From assembly GCA_947034895.1 (NCBI GenBank), contig OX344762.1, forward strand, positions 28,128,760 to 28,192,759: DNA of 64,000 bases, read 5' to 3'. The notes below the pieces were generated by a model, which was not told the origin of the DNA, did not search any database, and saw only the letters and a program-made list of their open reading frames with translations. Below are positions 37,342 through 50,031 of the stretch, piece by piece; position 1 is the first letter of the stretch, and each line of letters begins with the position of its first letter. The position numbers and the translations under genes are program-made. Source of the stretch: Rhytidiadelphus loreus (Eukaryota; Streptophyta; Bryopsida; Hypnales; Hylocomiaceae).

Positions 37342-38069
37342 GGGTGATTGCAAGAAAGACCAAACGATTTTGGTAGCATTATGTGAAAACTGTGATTTTT
37401 TGCGCTAAGTAATATGAGTACTATAATACTATGAAATGGAGTAATCTCAACCGTTGATCTGAAAAATCAACGGCCAATAGTACTTTTGAGTACTTAATAA
37501 TACTAAAACAATACTATTTGAAAAAAATGACAATTGGTCACAGAAAGTAGATAAAATTAAGTATAAATTAATAATAATTAGAAAATCATGAATAAAAAAA
37601 ACTAAAAATTGGCCATTAGTTGTAAAGACTTGGTAGTGATTACATTTCACCAAAAACTAAAAGTTGAAACCATCATGAATGTTTGGAGCGCTATGCACAA
37701 GGGACCCCTATTCACATGCATGTTGAGGACAAAGAATTGTGTTTTTTTGAATGCCCTTTGGTGGGCACATGCTCATCTAGTGTAGAAATAGCCTACAAAA
37801 AATTCAAGTGAATATCATAATTTTTGGATGCTCCACAGTACTAAAAACCCCTAAATTGCAAAGTGTGACAAATTAGCTAAATTGACATTTAATTATAAAA
37901 TTATTTTTCAAAATTTATGAAAAATAATGAATCTCATGATTTCTCAGTTATCCATCTTCAATAAAAATTTCAAGCCCATCAGCTTCATTTTCCGAAAGTT
38001 ATGATTGATGGCAACTTAGTCACTTCAATTGTGACGCCAAATAGGATTGGTCTTTCTTGCAATCACCCC
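37342..38069 (+). mobile_element. MITE family A, copy 1 (about 0.73 kb)
   Basis: The left end is GGGTGATTGCAAGAAAGACC and the right end is its exact complement, GGTCTTTCTTGCAATCACCC. TAA occurs directly outside the left end (37339-37341) and after CCCC on the right (38070-38072), consistent with a 3-bp target duplication if the last C is counted as element. The inside includes a short hairpin, CCGTTGAT...ATCAACGG (about 37449-37471), and encodes nothing. Three other copies occur at 43216, 44995 and 50032. Confidence 0.88.
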
Positions 38070-39901
38070 TAAAGGCAATGTTTTAGAATTCTTGGAGGTT
38101 ACTAGAAGATCCTTGGAGGGCATCCTAACAAGATGCCACCAATTGTAAACGACTTCATTCACAATAAGTGGTGGTCGAGTAAGAATCCAAGGGAGGTTAT
38201 GGGCAATGCTCTGCAAAGGAGACTGCAATCCCTTACAAAAGAGGATGGCCAATGAAGCAAACGTAGGTTCTTGTATCCAATTCAACCGCGAGGATGACCA
38301 TAAGAACATGGAATGGTGCTTGCAAGCGCGGGCTCCAAATGTAGTAGAATAGCCAATTTGCCATGAGGACCCCATCAATTAAAGGCACAATCAAGATAAT
38401 GGTCATGCAAAGGCGGGGTAGGAAAAAGGTGGATAGATAAGCAAAGGAGGTGAGGAATAGGAAGGACGAATTCCAATCTGACCACTTGAAATTTGACCTC
38501 AATGAGGTAGTGCAAGGTCTAGATTTGAATTGGATGTTGAAGGCAGATGGAAAAGGAATAGAGAATGTTGCCATAGGGTTGCCAATTGAAGCGAGGTAGA
38601 GGGTGACCAACAAATTCTTGTACAAAGGCGAGTACAAGGGGCAACCCGAGGAAAATGGGAGCTTTAGAATTTCAGCATCATTACCATACAAGGAAGAGAC
38701 TTGGGCAACCCGAGGAAAATAGAAGCTTTAGAATTCCAACATTATTACCATATAAGGAAGAGACTTGGACCATGTAGATCGAGACATGGTCAGAAAATTG
38801 TACATGGAGAACTGGAGACTCTAGGATGAAGGATCTATACAATTCACCATTGTCCAAAGGTAGGGCACATCTAGATTCAATTTCACTTGTAATTGAGTGT
38901 TGAAGTGAAGGAAGGTTTGTTGCCCTCACTTTTAAAGGCTAAAACTTTGAACGGCCATAGATATTAAATAGAGTGTTGTAATGAGTTGAGATTTGAATTA
39001 AATTTAGAAAATTGTGTTAGCTTTTCAAAGAGTTATTTCTCATTAAATTTGAAGTTTTGAAGTAAAGATGGCACTCATTCAAACTTCAACTTTGAAATTG
39101 GAGTGGAAAATGGAAGATGAAAGATGGAGGAAGACTTGTGTGTTGTGGCTTATGGCTTGTCTTTTCTTGTAAACTTTGTTGTTGGGTGAAACCATTGTTT
39201 AGCTTCTTTTTGTATTATGGATGCGACAAAGTGAGATTCTTCGCCCATATGGTCGTACTTTTATGTTGTTCTCACAGGTGAGGCATGATTGTTGGTCACA
39301 ATGGTTTTAAGTTTAGGAGCCAATCCCTCGAACGGTCCAACTCGTGGTTTGGCCGTCCCGTTTTACCTGTCTGAAGCTTGTGGTTTCTTATCACCCTACC
39401 CTACCCTTTAGAGTTTAGGCCTAATTAGAGCTATTACAGGATATGCCAACGGATAGTAGTTCAAAGATTTAAAGACTCAACATAGTTTAGTGTCAACATT
39501 TTCTTGTCACAACCAAAATCTTCAAGATTTTCCAAGACAAACCGCTCTCAATTTGACAACGGAGAGGCTCCTTTACTCTCTAAATTCTTATGAAGGCAAC
39601 CATTGTCAAAGGCGGCGCATTAACAAGGTCTAGTGAATATTTTCAATTCATGTTTTTTTTTGTCCATCTATAGAGAGAACAAGTAGAAACAAGTGATTGG
39701 CCGATCAATGAATTTACAGAAAAGAAGCTGTAGATTTATAGTTACAAGGACAACAATTTTTTAGAGTAGGTTTTACAAAATAGATGTATATTCACATAAA
39801 TCATGATTGCACTAAGTTGATCCCAAATTCAAGGATTTTCAAAGTTGCCATTGAGGTCACAAATTAAATAACCATTGTTTTCTTAATCCCTAAAGGACCA
39901 A
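38070..39901. other. Spacer with a 64-bp tandem duplication
   Basis: A 64-bp unit with GCAACCCGAGGAAAAT and ACCATA(C/T)AAGGAAGAGACTT is present twice, at about 38641-38704 and 38705-38768. The minus strand has open frames of 117 and 152 codons (38025-38378 and 38233-38691), which overlap each other in different frames and resemble nothing I know. The remaining sequence to 39901 has no recognised feature. Confidence 0.5.
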
Positions 39902-42121
39902 TACTACAACAAAAGTAGTCGGTTTTATAAGTGCAGAAATATAACTAAGGATGACTGGCAATTACTCCCAGTCATATTTTTGAAGGCCAATACTTTGAGG
40001 AAAATATGACTGCAAAATATGACTACTAGTTATTTGGGGGCCTTGTACCTCACAAGTATATACTATACGCCCATTAGGAACACCAAAGTACTTAATAGAG
40101 AACGTAGGAAACATGTTTGGGGAACATTGAGTCATATTGTCAATCATGTTTTGATAATAATGGCATTTTTTTTTTGGATAGCCCAAGAAAAATATAGGCA
40201 ATCCAAAAAAAATATGGACAAGTGGCTGTTTAGAATTTTGAAATCCTAGTTAATTCCTTTTTGGATTTTCAAACTTAATCACCACTTTTTTATAGTTTTG
40301 AAACCCTAGCCATCACTTTTTTAAGGTTTTAAAATCCTAGCCGCCACTTTTTTAGGATTTTGAAACCCTAGCTGCCACTTCTCTTGGCTCTTCTTTCTTG
40401 CCTTTTGTTGTCTCTTAGCTCTTACTTGTTGTTCCTTCTTATTTTTTGCTTATTAGGTATTGATTTTTGTTGTCTCTTAGCTCTTACTTGTTACTTGTTG
40501 TTTTTTGCTTCTTAGTTATTGCTTTTTGTTGCATTTTAGCTCTTGCTTCTTCTTGTTTTTTAGTTTATGAATCTTGTTTCTTTTTCTTGCATTTTAATTC
40601 TTTCTTCTTCTTAGTTCTTGCTTTTTTAATTTTTCTCTTATTGCTTTTTAGTTCTTGCTTGTTGTTTATTGTTGCCTCTTAGTTGTTGCTTCTTGTTATT
40701 TCTTGTTACATCTTAACTCTTGTTTGTTGTTATTTCTTAGCACTTGCCGCTTTTTTCTTCTTCTTTCCTTCATTACCATTTTTATTCTTCCTACTCTAAA
40801 TTTGTGCAACATATTTTGTGTTGTTGTAAACCTTTGAAGGTTGAGCTTTGTTGTTCATTCACTAAGAATTAACCTTCCATTTCTTTAATTGTATATGCAA
40901 CCATCAAAAGTTGAAACAAAATTGTCGGAGGCTATTTACAACCCAATAGAGCCATCTTCACATTATTGTAAGGAATATAGGCCCTATTGAATTCTGTGAA
41001 TGAATCATAACAATATATATATATATATATATTATTGACTATTAAATGTTAATGAAGAGTTGCATTCCTTTTGGTATTCTCCCTCTTCAGTATGATTGTC
41101 TCTTGTATATCTCTAAAAACATGTGTATGTATTTTTAACTACAAGAAATCTTTTATTCAATTGATAAATCATCTTGAATTCTTGATGTATAATTGCAATG
41201 TGTCATGTCCATTTAAAATGCATGAAAAATTTAATTGTAGTTTGTAATTAAAGCTATTTTTGACCTCAATCATCCCGATCTCAAACTACATACAAATTTT
41301 AAAAATATGACTCTCAATTATCCAAAACATCATTTGCTTGAGTTATATTTCACAATATATGTTGACCAAAATATAACTAATTATAATCATATAATGCTCA
41401 TATTTATGTGTGTCAAATTGTAATCTTGCATATCACAAAACATGATTGTAGTTAGTCATAAAATTACTAATGACATCTACATGAACTACTATGTCAACCA
41501 AAAATATGACTGACAAGAGTCATATTTCACATTAGGAAAGAATATGATATTCGAGAGTCATATTCATATTTCACATCATCCAAAAATATGACTTATGAGA
41601 GTCATCTTCCATATAGTAGAAAATATGACTTACAAAAGTCATATTCCACAATCTACATCAACAAAACATATAACTCATCACAGTCATATTCCACATTAAC
41701 AAAAAAATATGACTAATTGCAGTCATGTTTTATGTTAGTTATATTCTATGTCAAAATATGACTCATTGCAGTCATATTTCACGTCAACCAAAACATGACT
41801 CACTATAGTCATATTCCACGTCAGCAAAAAAACATGAGTATATGGAGTCATATGCCATGTGGAATTTTTTTTTCTTTGCCTAAGTATCTCAATAAAAAGT
41901 CAAACCCCTAAGGATAATCAACGTATACACCATGTTGGCAAAATATGGCTAATTATACCCCCAAATCCATATGACTACCAATATGACTCATGTCCAAAGC
42001 AACTCGTCGGTAATGATTGGATCCAGTCATATCGCCAGTCATCTACAGTGATTTTTGCATCAATCATATTTTTGGATTTTATGACTCACTATAGTCATAA
42101 AACATTGTTTTTGTTGTAGTG
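39902..42121. mobile_element. 2.2-kb CACTA derivative with subterminal motif array, TSD CAA
   Basis: The right end TTTTTGTTGTAGTG (to 42121) is a CACTA terminus. The left end, TACTACAACAAAAG at 39902, matches its complement except for C to T at the first base. CAA precedes the left end (39899-39901) and follows the right end (42122-42124). No transposase is encoded. Inside are a tandem AAACCCTAGCC-containing repeat (40240-40390), a pyrimidine-rich low-complexity run (40380-40760), an (AT)n run (41013-41034), and an array of AGTCATATT/AATATGACT motifs (41450-41850). Such subterminal repeats usually serve as binding sites for the TNPA-type protein of CACTA elements. Confidence 0.9.
41450..41850. 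repeat. Array of paired AGTCATATT / AATATGACT motifs
   Basis: AGTCAT starts occur near 41556, 41600, 41637, 41682, 41721, 41770, 41807 and 41846, spaced 37-49 bp. Each is followed by an inverse AATATGACT-like motif, so every unit is a small palindrome. The spacers are often CCACNTNANCAAAAA-like. More copies lie near the left end of the element (39940-40030). This fits a subterminal protein-binding array. Confidence 0.85.
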
Positions 42122-43215
42122 CAAGTTGCATTTTTTGGCAATATAGAAATTTTGCGCAGGTATATGTGACTAGAGATTTTTATATTTCTATCCCAAACTT
42201 TAATAGAAGGTGTGGACGTAGAATATCTTTCATGTGCAATAAATTTTACGACATTTAGAAATACGAGTCAAAAGCTATAGCCTAATATGTAGTTTGTTTC
42301 TCAATTTGGGCACTCTGGGCAGATATGAAAAAATCAATTTTTTCAAAATCAAAAATTGGAAATTGATTTTCTAGATTTACATATACATAAAAAGCTTTGA
42401 ATCATTCCATTTTGATCAATGAGTCAAAAGTTTTGAAGTGTTTTAGTTTGCGGGCAATTATGGATACCCTACTTTAAAATAAACTTTGAAGTCCTACATT
42501 TAACTCAACTTTATATATTTTATGGGAAAAAATAAAAACATTATGTGTAGATTGTTTATTACAACATTACAACCATTGGAATTGTCATTTTTCAATTTCA
42601 TAAATAAATTGTTGACAATTTAGTATTTTGAGTCATTCTCTACATCTTTCTACTTACTATTTTTTTCCTACATGTTGTACAATTCCAAATGATCTAAAAA
42701 ATTTCAAACAATTAGCCAACTTGCCTTGAAGAATGAATCCAAAGAAGCACCACCATTTTGGACATTTTATCATACAAATGTGACCTTATGAAGTGTAGTT
42801 GCCCGAATTTTTGCATGGTTAAAAAAAAAATGTTTGTCACTTCAAATGCTAAGATTGTGCAATCTCTATAGTAGAAATTTTTGAACTTTTTTCCACATCT
42901 TCTCAATCTAGCATACTACAAGATCCTACGGTTCCATGTATCTAAAAATGATATTTTCCAAAAATTTGGTACTTGTACTAGAAATGACAGTTCTGGAACA
43001 TTTTTGGTGATAACATAATTAAAGAACTTTAGGGGTTAATATCAAAAATGGAGCTTTTCAACAATTTGTGAATGCATTCATTTTATCTATTGTCACACTT
43101 ATTATGCTTTTGCCTAGGCTTTTGCATTGCACATTGTTTGCAGTCTTCACCGACGTTTAGGCATTGCCATTGTTTACATACAAGCTTGAATGATGACTAT
43201 AATAGATTCTTCTAA
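42122..43215. other. AT-rich spacer, possible distant R1 copy
   Basis: Roughly 42200-43060 loosely resembles repeat R1, with motifs such as AATCATTCCATTTTGATC and ACCATTGGAATTGTC, but divergence is high. No gene is recognised. Confidence 0.35.
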
Positions 43216-43925
43216 GGGTGATTGCAAGAAAGATCGGCCCTATTTTGCATCCCATTTAGAATAAAGGAGTTGTTTTCTACTAGAACTTTTGACAATAGAA
43301 CCTGATGAACTTGAAATTTTTATTAAAGATGGTTAACTTGATTGTAATCCTTTATATTTTAGAAATTAGAAAAAAAACATTGTATATTTAAAATTCAATT
43401 TTGCTAACTTGTCACACTTTGAGGTTTTTGGGTTTTTAGTACTGGGGAGTATCCAAAATTAATGATCTAGAGCTGAAATTCTTGTGTTCTATTTCTACAA
43501 TAGGAAAACATATGCCTATCAAAGGAAATCTAAAAATACATTATTTTATGACCTCCATATTCATACAAATAGGGCATCCTTGTGCGTGCACTTCTAAACA
43601 TTGAAGATAGTTTTGACTTTGATTTTTTGATGAAATGTGATCATTATTAATTCTATACAAATGGCCAATTTTTAGGGGGTGTTCATGATTTTCTAATCAT
43701 TATTAATTTTTACCTAGTTGTATCTATTTTTTGTAACAAAATGTCTTTTTTTCAAATAATACTTTTTTATTATTTGTAAGTAGTCATAGGTACTAGTAGC
43801 TCTTGATTGTTTAGATCAACAATTGAGATTGTTTATTTTATAGTACTTGTAGTACCCATATTAGTATAGAGTGTAGAAACTGCAAAACGCTACCAAAAAT
43901 GTTCAATCTTTCTTGCAACCACCAT
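43216..43925 (-). mobile_element. MITE family A, copy 2 (inverted)
   Basis: The plus-strand left end is GGGTGATTGCAAGAAAGATC and the right end TCTTTCTTGCAACCACC near 43923. The internal order is reversed compared with the copy at 37342: the segment resembling that copy's right end comes first. TAA precedes the left end and TTAA follows the right, compatible with a 3-bp duplication. It is more diverged than copies 1 and 4. Confidence 0.75.
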
Positions 43926-44994
43926 TAAGCTAGAGCAAATTAAAAATTCACAACTTCATGTCTTACTAACCAAGGATTCAATGTGATGAACCAATTAGTG
44001 TGATTGTATTGTGATAATCCTAATTCAAATTTGGCATAACATATTATCACTACAATCTATAACAAATATAAGGATGTATAGGTCACAAACACAAAGCCCA
44101 TATAAGAGACAAAAAAACTACTGAAAGTGAACATGAGGTCAAGTGTGGACAATTTGGACAATTTGGACCTCCACTTATAATCCAACATACCATTATCGAT
44201 GTCAAACCATAGTTTCTATAAGAAAATGTATTTTGTCCTATTAGTTTAGGTTGTTCTTTTGCTAGGGACCATTCTTGCTACCAAAAGTCAAAGAAACTAG
44301 AAATTAGCCAAGGCATGGTTGTTACTCTCAAAGTTTGTAGAAAATTAAACTCATGGGCTACAAAGACATACTTGGAATTCATGCAACAGGTGCTATGCTT
44401 AGATCTGTTTTTCCCATCATGAATTTGCCATCTATACTTTGTCAAAGGCTCAAAGTAGTCCAAATATTCACGTTGATAAGTGAATTCAGTAACACAATTT
44501 GATTGAAGTATAGTTGAATAGAATGTTACCGAGATAAGTAACTATATCTTTTGAGAATTTATGAAATTAGCTTAGACTACGGTTGCTATGTTGTTGTGGA
44601 TCTTCTTTGTTGCCAACATTATATGTGAGTGATTTATACATTGGGTGCTTTGATACATCGTAGGGTCCATAGCACGAATTCGGCTTGAGTGCCATGTCAA
44701 ATTAGTCTCTCAATTAATTTCCATACGTGACTTCACTGAGAAGAAGCAATAGAATCATAGTTGTATACAATGTGAATTTGATATGTAACCATGCACTTTG
44801 ACAAATCACGATTTCACTAAGTAAGCCCTAAATTCATAAATGTCCAAAGCAACCGCAAACCTTTATGAATTGTATGTAGCTCCTTGGTGAGATCTTAATC
44901 GTTTTTTGTGAAGTACCAATTAATAAATTTTTTATGTTCTACTTCTTCAACCAAGTAATGAAGTCACTACTATACAATATGCTCTCCGACTTGG
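43926..44994. other. AT-rich spacer, nothing recognised
   Basis: About 1.1 kb without a convincing open frame or repeat terminus. The longest frame is 61 codons (44278-44463 minus) and looks random. Confidence 0.5.
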
Positions 44995-45707
44995 GGGTCA
45001 TTGCAAAAAACACCCCCCATTTTCTATAGCATTTTAGCAAAATTTGCATTTTAGCCTTGCCATACTAGGAATACTATATAGTAGAACAATGTCAATCATT
45101 GATTGAAAAAATCAACAACTAAAAGTACCATTGCAAGTACTATGGACTACTTGAGAGTACTAAAATAGTATTGTGGGAAAAAAAGATAGATTGTCACAGA
45201 AAATACAAACAATGAGGTAAAATTGTATAAATAAATAGAAAATAGAAAATCATGAACCAAAAAAACTAAAAAATGGCCATTTGTGAGGACTTGAAGGTGA
45301 TCAAATTTCACCAAAAAATGAAGTTGACACCATCCTCAATGCTTAGAGGTGCTTGTGCAAGGAAGCCCTATTTGCATGGACTTAGAGGACATAAAATAAT
45401 TTATTTTTAGATTTCCCTTAGTAGGCATATGCCCATCTAGTGTAGAAATAGACCGCCAAAATTTCACAACAAATCATTTAATTTGGATACACCAAACGTA
45501 GTAGAAACACCTAAATTTCAAAGTATGATAAATTAACAAAATGATTTTTTTAATTTAAAAAAAATAAGGGATCTGATTATCATCAAGTTATACATCTCCA
45601 ATAAAAACTTCATGTTCATTGGACTTGTGCTTCAAAAGTTATAGTGGATGATAACATCACTCAATTTGTGACAAAAAATAAGATAGGTGTTTCTTGCAAT
45701 CATGACC
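44995..45707 (+). mobile_element. MITE family A, copy 3 (diverged)
   Basis: The left end is GGGTCATTGCAAAAAACACC and the right end GGTGTTTCTTGCAATCATGA, both altered versions of the family terminus. The internal sequence follows copy 1 in the same order, for example GAAAATCATGAA, AAAATGGCCATTTGT and CCATCTAGTGTAGAAATAG. It is the most decayed copy and target duplications are not clear. Confidence 0.75.
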
Positions 45708-46483
45708 ATGGACTATACGTTTTTGAAATCATTGTCAAAGACACCTTATCATGTGCATCATTTCACATAATGATGTCCCATTTGCATATGAATTCATTGA
45801 CCTCGCTGCATTATTACATGAGTGGGTCTAACAAAGCATGTCATAAGGATAATCGGGTACTTTTGCATGCGGTGAAAGGATTGGACCCTACTTTTGTGGC
45901 ATTAGTAAGAGTGAAATATTGGCTTGAGCGTAACAACCACGAAGGGGAAGACAACAACTTCAATGAATACTTGCCACATCTGAATGGGCCCTTTGGACAA
46001 GTGAGTATGTGACCATTACTAACTATGGTGTGGATGTTGCTTCTACTTTTTGGATAATGGATATGATCCTACTCAGTGGAGAGGTCTACAAGAGTTTGTG
46101 AGGGAACCACATGCAATAGAGTTGGCAAAAAAAATGGTGTCGAGTACTATTTTGTCATGTTCAAAGGAAGCATTGGTGGGAGGAAGGTCTGTATTATAGA
46201 TTGTCATGCATGGAAGGGTGGCACAACACTTGTACAAGATGCTAATGTAGCCAGTCCATCCTTGTGCTTTGACAAAGGTTCTAACAATGATGATATTTCC
46301 GAATTTCCAACCCAATAACTAAAAAAGGAGCTTGCTTTGTTGCTACATCGCCAATAGATGATGACTATGGGTGACCTTATAGCACATCTAGCACCACTTG
46401 TATCATCCAACACTAATGAGGATACTTGGGAGTATAATAGGAAGGCTAATTGGTGTGACTTTGTAGATGATGCCTCCTCCATT
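45708..46483 (+). pseudogene. Probable 5' part of a piggyBac relic
   Basis: Open segments in mixed frames include LNGPFGQ (about 45980), WRGLQEFVREPHAIELAKK (about 46077) and CDFVDDASS just before 46483. If the CACTA at 46484-48982 is skipped, the last frame continues as IEYSDSEFG from 48983, an acidic linker such as precedes many piggyBac cores. I do not recognise the first two segments. Assignment to the same relic rests on this continuity and on strand. Confidence 0.45.
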
Positions 46484-48982
46484 CACTAGTAGAAAAACCG
46501 AGAGAAAAACCGTGACCAAATCAACAAATTTTTATTGGAGTAGATACTGTATTGTCCGTTCTTCAATTTTTAGTTGATTTTGGCACAAGTTAACAAAATA
46601 GTCATAGAATTTTGTTGATTCAAATAGTGCAGTATCCAAATTGACAAAAAAATCAACACTTTTTTTGTTCATTTTGACTTACAAGAGTTTGAAAAAGAAT
46701 TTAAAATAAGTTTTTTATAATTTGGGCAATATTTAACTACTAAATGTCCAATTGACCATATATGGTTGATCTGAAATTTCAAGCGCTTTTTGGTGTAGGT
46801 AGCTAAATTCCTTTGAGTGTTTACAAAAATTTATAGGTAGTTTTGAAGGTTAACTAATGGAAACTTTCACTTCTCACTAAAGAAGTTAAATATATGATTT
46901 TTGAGAGGCCCTCAAACATATATTTTTACAATTAGTGAAGAGTACAACTTGTCAACTTTACATTTTCTGACTTTGAGCAAAGTTTGCCAATTTTGAGATC
47001 TAAAAAATTGTATGTATCTATTTGCTTTGAAAATGGTTCAAATGGAAAGAATAAATTGTTTTCATGCTTTTTTCCTGTTGAAAATCAAAATATGCAAGTG
47101 TTGATTTGCATTCTTTTGCAATTTCTACTTATAAAAAAATTGCATTTCAATACTTGCAAGGTAGATTGTGTAATGAATTTGATAGCTCTTCATTTGAACT
47201 TAAGGTTTTTAAAAGTGCATTTTTATGTGCTAACATAATTTTTAGTTGTTCATGTCATTGCCAATCTCCAAAAAACTCTTATATGCAAATTTCTCAAACA
47301 ATGTGGAAAACGGACGAATGGTAGCATATTAAAAATAGGATAATTATATTTCTCTTATAATCTGACAACTCTTATACAATTCCACACTCAAAATTGGAAT
47401 AAGCAAGCCCTTTTAACATCTATATGGTTAAATTTAGAATAATTTTTTTTTTCTTCATTGGGATAACCATAAGCCCATAGTCTTTTTTCATAGGAAAAAC
47501 ACACTTCAAAAGTCTTGGGCATTTATTGGTTAAATTAGTGAAGTAAAAACTCTATGTGCAATGGAATTTTATTTTTTTAAACTTAATCATTAACAATTCG
47601 GTGATTTTTAAGCTTAGTAGACTTCAGAGTCCATTTAGGCATAGTAATACAATTTTTTTCAAAAAACTTTAAGCTTACAAAAGTTGGAAAATGAAGCTGA
47701 ATTTCACCTCCAAAAATCCGTTTGTGATTTTGAGTCTCCAATCAAAAGTCATTAGATGTTTTTTCGGGCCTCTGAGACACTATTTCAGGCTCGTTCCCTT
47801 CACTGTTCTTCCCACAGTGAAGGAACGGCCAGCTGTCAAAAAAATTCAGAATTTTTTATTTTTAAAAATTTTAAAAATTTTAAATGCAAAAAAAAAATAA
47901 TTTTTCTTAAATAAATAAAAACAAAAATTGAGAAATTAGCTGGCAGCCTCTCACGTAGGACCTCTACGGTGTCACTGCAACAATCACGTTTTGTGGTTAC
48001 CATAGCATTATAACTTGCGGTCTCCCGTAGGCCCAGAAAAATATTTAATGTCTGAACAAAATTTAGAGGGTTTGGAATGGACATTTTCTTTGACATTTTT
48101 AAACATCCTCTCTAAATTTTGTTCATAACGTTTGATTGGAGACTCAAAATTACAAACGGATTTTGGGAGGTGAAACTTAACTTCATTTTCCAACTTTTGT
48201 AAGTTTAAAGTTTAAGAAACAAATTGTTTTACTATGCCTAAATGGACCTTGAAGTGTGATGACTTCACAAACCAAATGAAAAATTCTGGCCAAAACTAAA
48301 TGAATAAAATTGTAATCCATGCATGCACATGTAAGTGAATGCATGGTGTGTTGGATAAAGTTATCTAATACAATTAAGGAGTGCAAGGTTTAAATCTCCG
48401 TGGCACCCTTAAGGTTGTGTGGCTTAGCCACCTAGGTGGCTCCACCACGTGGGTATGTTGCCTAGGTGGCACTTTTAATAATGAGGTGGCATTTGCTACG
48501 AGTCAATTTGTGTATGTATAGATTGAAATCAATTTAATTATTTGATGTTTTTTCATTTTTTAGTTAACCAAATCAACAAAAAATAATGACCAAAATTAAC
48601 CCTTATATTTTCAACAAAAACGCTCTAAAACTATCATTTCTAGGACAAGTATCAAATTTTAGAAAAAGAAAACATTTTTACAATGCATATAATCATAAGT
48701 TCTTGTAGTCCAAAGTTATGAAAATTGTTGGGCCTTAAAGCTACTCCTTGGTCACATGTTTTGTGAAAATTTCAAAGAAAAAAAGAAAAAATTTCATTCA
48801 TAGTGAGCTACCTAAAATCACTATGTTGCCAAAAAACACAATTTGGGCACTTAGGGGTTAACAAAAAAATCAACACTTTTTTTATAATAACTATCCAAAT
48901 CAACACATTCAAATTAACAAAAAAAAATGAGCACTTTTGTATTGAATTTTTGTTAATTTGGTCACTGAATTTTCTACTAGTG
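46484..48982. mobile_element. 2.5-kb CACTA derivative, TSD ATT
   Basis: The left terminus is CACTAGTAGAAAAACC and the right terminus read inward is CACTAGTAGAAAATTC. ATT lies just outside on both sides (46481-46483 and 48983-48985). Near both ends GTGACCAAAT(C/T)AACAAA occurs in inverse orientation. No transposase remains. It contains a second element with long inverted repeats (47619-48256). The insertion splits a piggyBac relic. Confidence 0.92.
47619..48256. mobile_element. Element with about 115-bp terminal inverted repeats, nested
   Basis: The left arm (about 47629-47742), containing TCCATTTAGGCATAGTAA and AATCCGTTTGTGATTTTGAG, is repeated in inverse form at 48133-48245. The centre holds GTTCCC motifs and an A/T-only core like the GTTCCC MITEs. 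Long inverted repeats suggest a non-autonomous Mutator-like (MULE) or foldback element, but no 9-bp target duplication could be confirmed. Confidence 0.65.
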
Positions 48983-50031
48983 ATTGAATATTCTGATTCT
49001 GAGTTTGGATAGGGGAAACAGTGTGGATCTTTTTCATGAGATTTTTTGGTAGAGCTCGGAAATCTCACTTTGGAGCAACAAAAAATCATTTAGTGCTAGC
49101 ATCCAAGTTCAACAGTTAGAGTTTCTTACAATAGACGTCGTTCCTTAGTGCAAGAGGTAGTTGAACAAATAAATATCTACACATTTTAGCAAGGAATGGA
49201 ATGCTCTAAGAGCATAAAGTCAACTTGTCTTTTGAAAATATGTGCATTTGTAGGTGTGACCATTCTTGTGGGTATCAAGTTGATGACCACTATATGCAAC
49301 TATTGGAAGTGGTCTAAATTCCTCCAATGCTTCTTGATCCTCAGTATGTTCACACACAGCTGCTTTGAATCTTTATTACAATGCCTACATCTCATCAATA
49401 ATGAGACCATAGTGAGTGACTAAAAGTCACTAAAGTATGACAAATTTCCTAAAGTGAGGTGGATTATTTCTAACTTTGTTACAAAGAGTTGAACATTGTA
49501 CAACCCTAAGAAGTTTATAACTTGTGATGAGATTATGGTTGCATAATTTCGGTAGTACATACCAATGAAGCCAACAAATAAAGCTTCAAGTTCTTTGTAA
49601 GTGTTTGCAATCCTTCAAGGTATATATACAACCTTCTACCTTATATTGGAACTTCTACAATTTCAAATCATAGGTAGGGTGAACAAATTGTGCATGAATT
49701 TATCATGGGCTTGGATGATGTTGGCCACACAATTGTTTGTGACAACATCTTCACAGTCATCTCCTAAGTTGTTTGAAGACTTGTATAAGTGTAGGATATG
49801 GATGACTGGCATCGTGAGGGAGAACCACATTGGATTGCCAACCTCACTTATTTTTCATTGTCAATTATTGGTTGAACAATTTGTGGATACTACTAAAGCA
49901 TGACTAGCTCACTCACGGCATACATGTATTTTGGAAGAGGCTCATATACCACATAGAAGTTGTGAAGACTTTGATAGCTCTTTGGTTGGACCCACCTTTG
50001 ACATGCAAGGTGGAATGCCTTCGCCACCCAA
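48983..50031 (+). pseudogene. piggyBac-type transposase relic (second lineage)
   Basis: Across three frames the piggyBac core order is visible: KICAFVGVTILVGI (about 49215), KFITCDEIMVA with the first catalytic Asp (codon 49526-49528), CNPSRYIYNLLPYIGTS (about 49610), VCDNIFT with the second Asp (codon 49741-49743), and KLFEDLYKCRIWMTGIVREN (about 49765). Stops and at least two frame changes make it clearly dead. The third Asp motif is not visible; the relic is cut at 50031 by a family A MITE. The motifs differ from those of the 27-28 kb pseudogene, so it is a different piggyBac lineage. Confidence 0.8.

Noticed and set aside
38233..38691. 152-codon minus frame
   Set aside because: Overlaps another open frame, has no recognisable motif and lies near a tandem duplication; not enough to call a gene.
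34391..39901. A possible LTR retrotransposon in the spacer
   Set aside because: No matching long terminal repeats, primer-binding site or reverse transcriptase/integrase motifs could be found by eye.
40240..40390. AAACCCTA motifs as interstitial telomere repeats
   Set aside because: The motif occurs once per unit of about 38 bp within a different repeat and never as a pure TTTAGGG tandem run.
41450..41850. Regularly spaced repeats resembling a CRISPR array
   Set aside because: Repeat units are short, palindromic and variable, spacers are similar to each other, and they lie inside a CACTA element of a plant genome.
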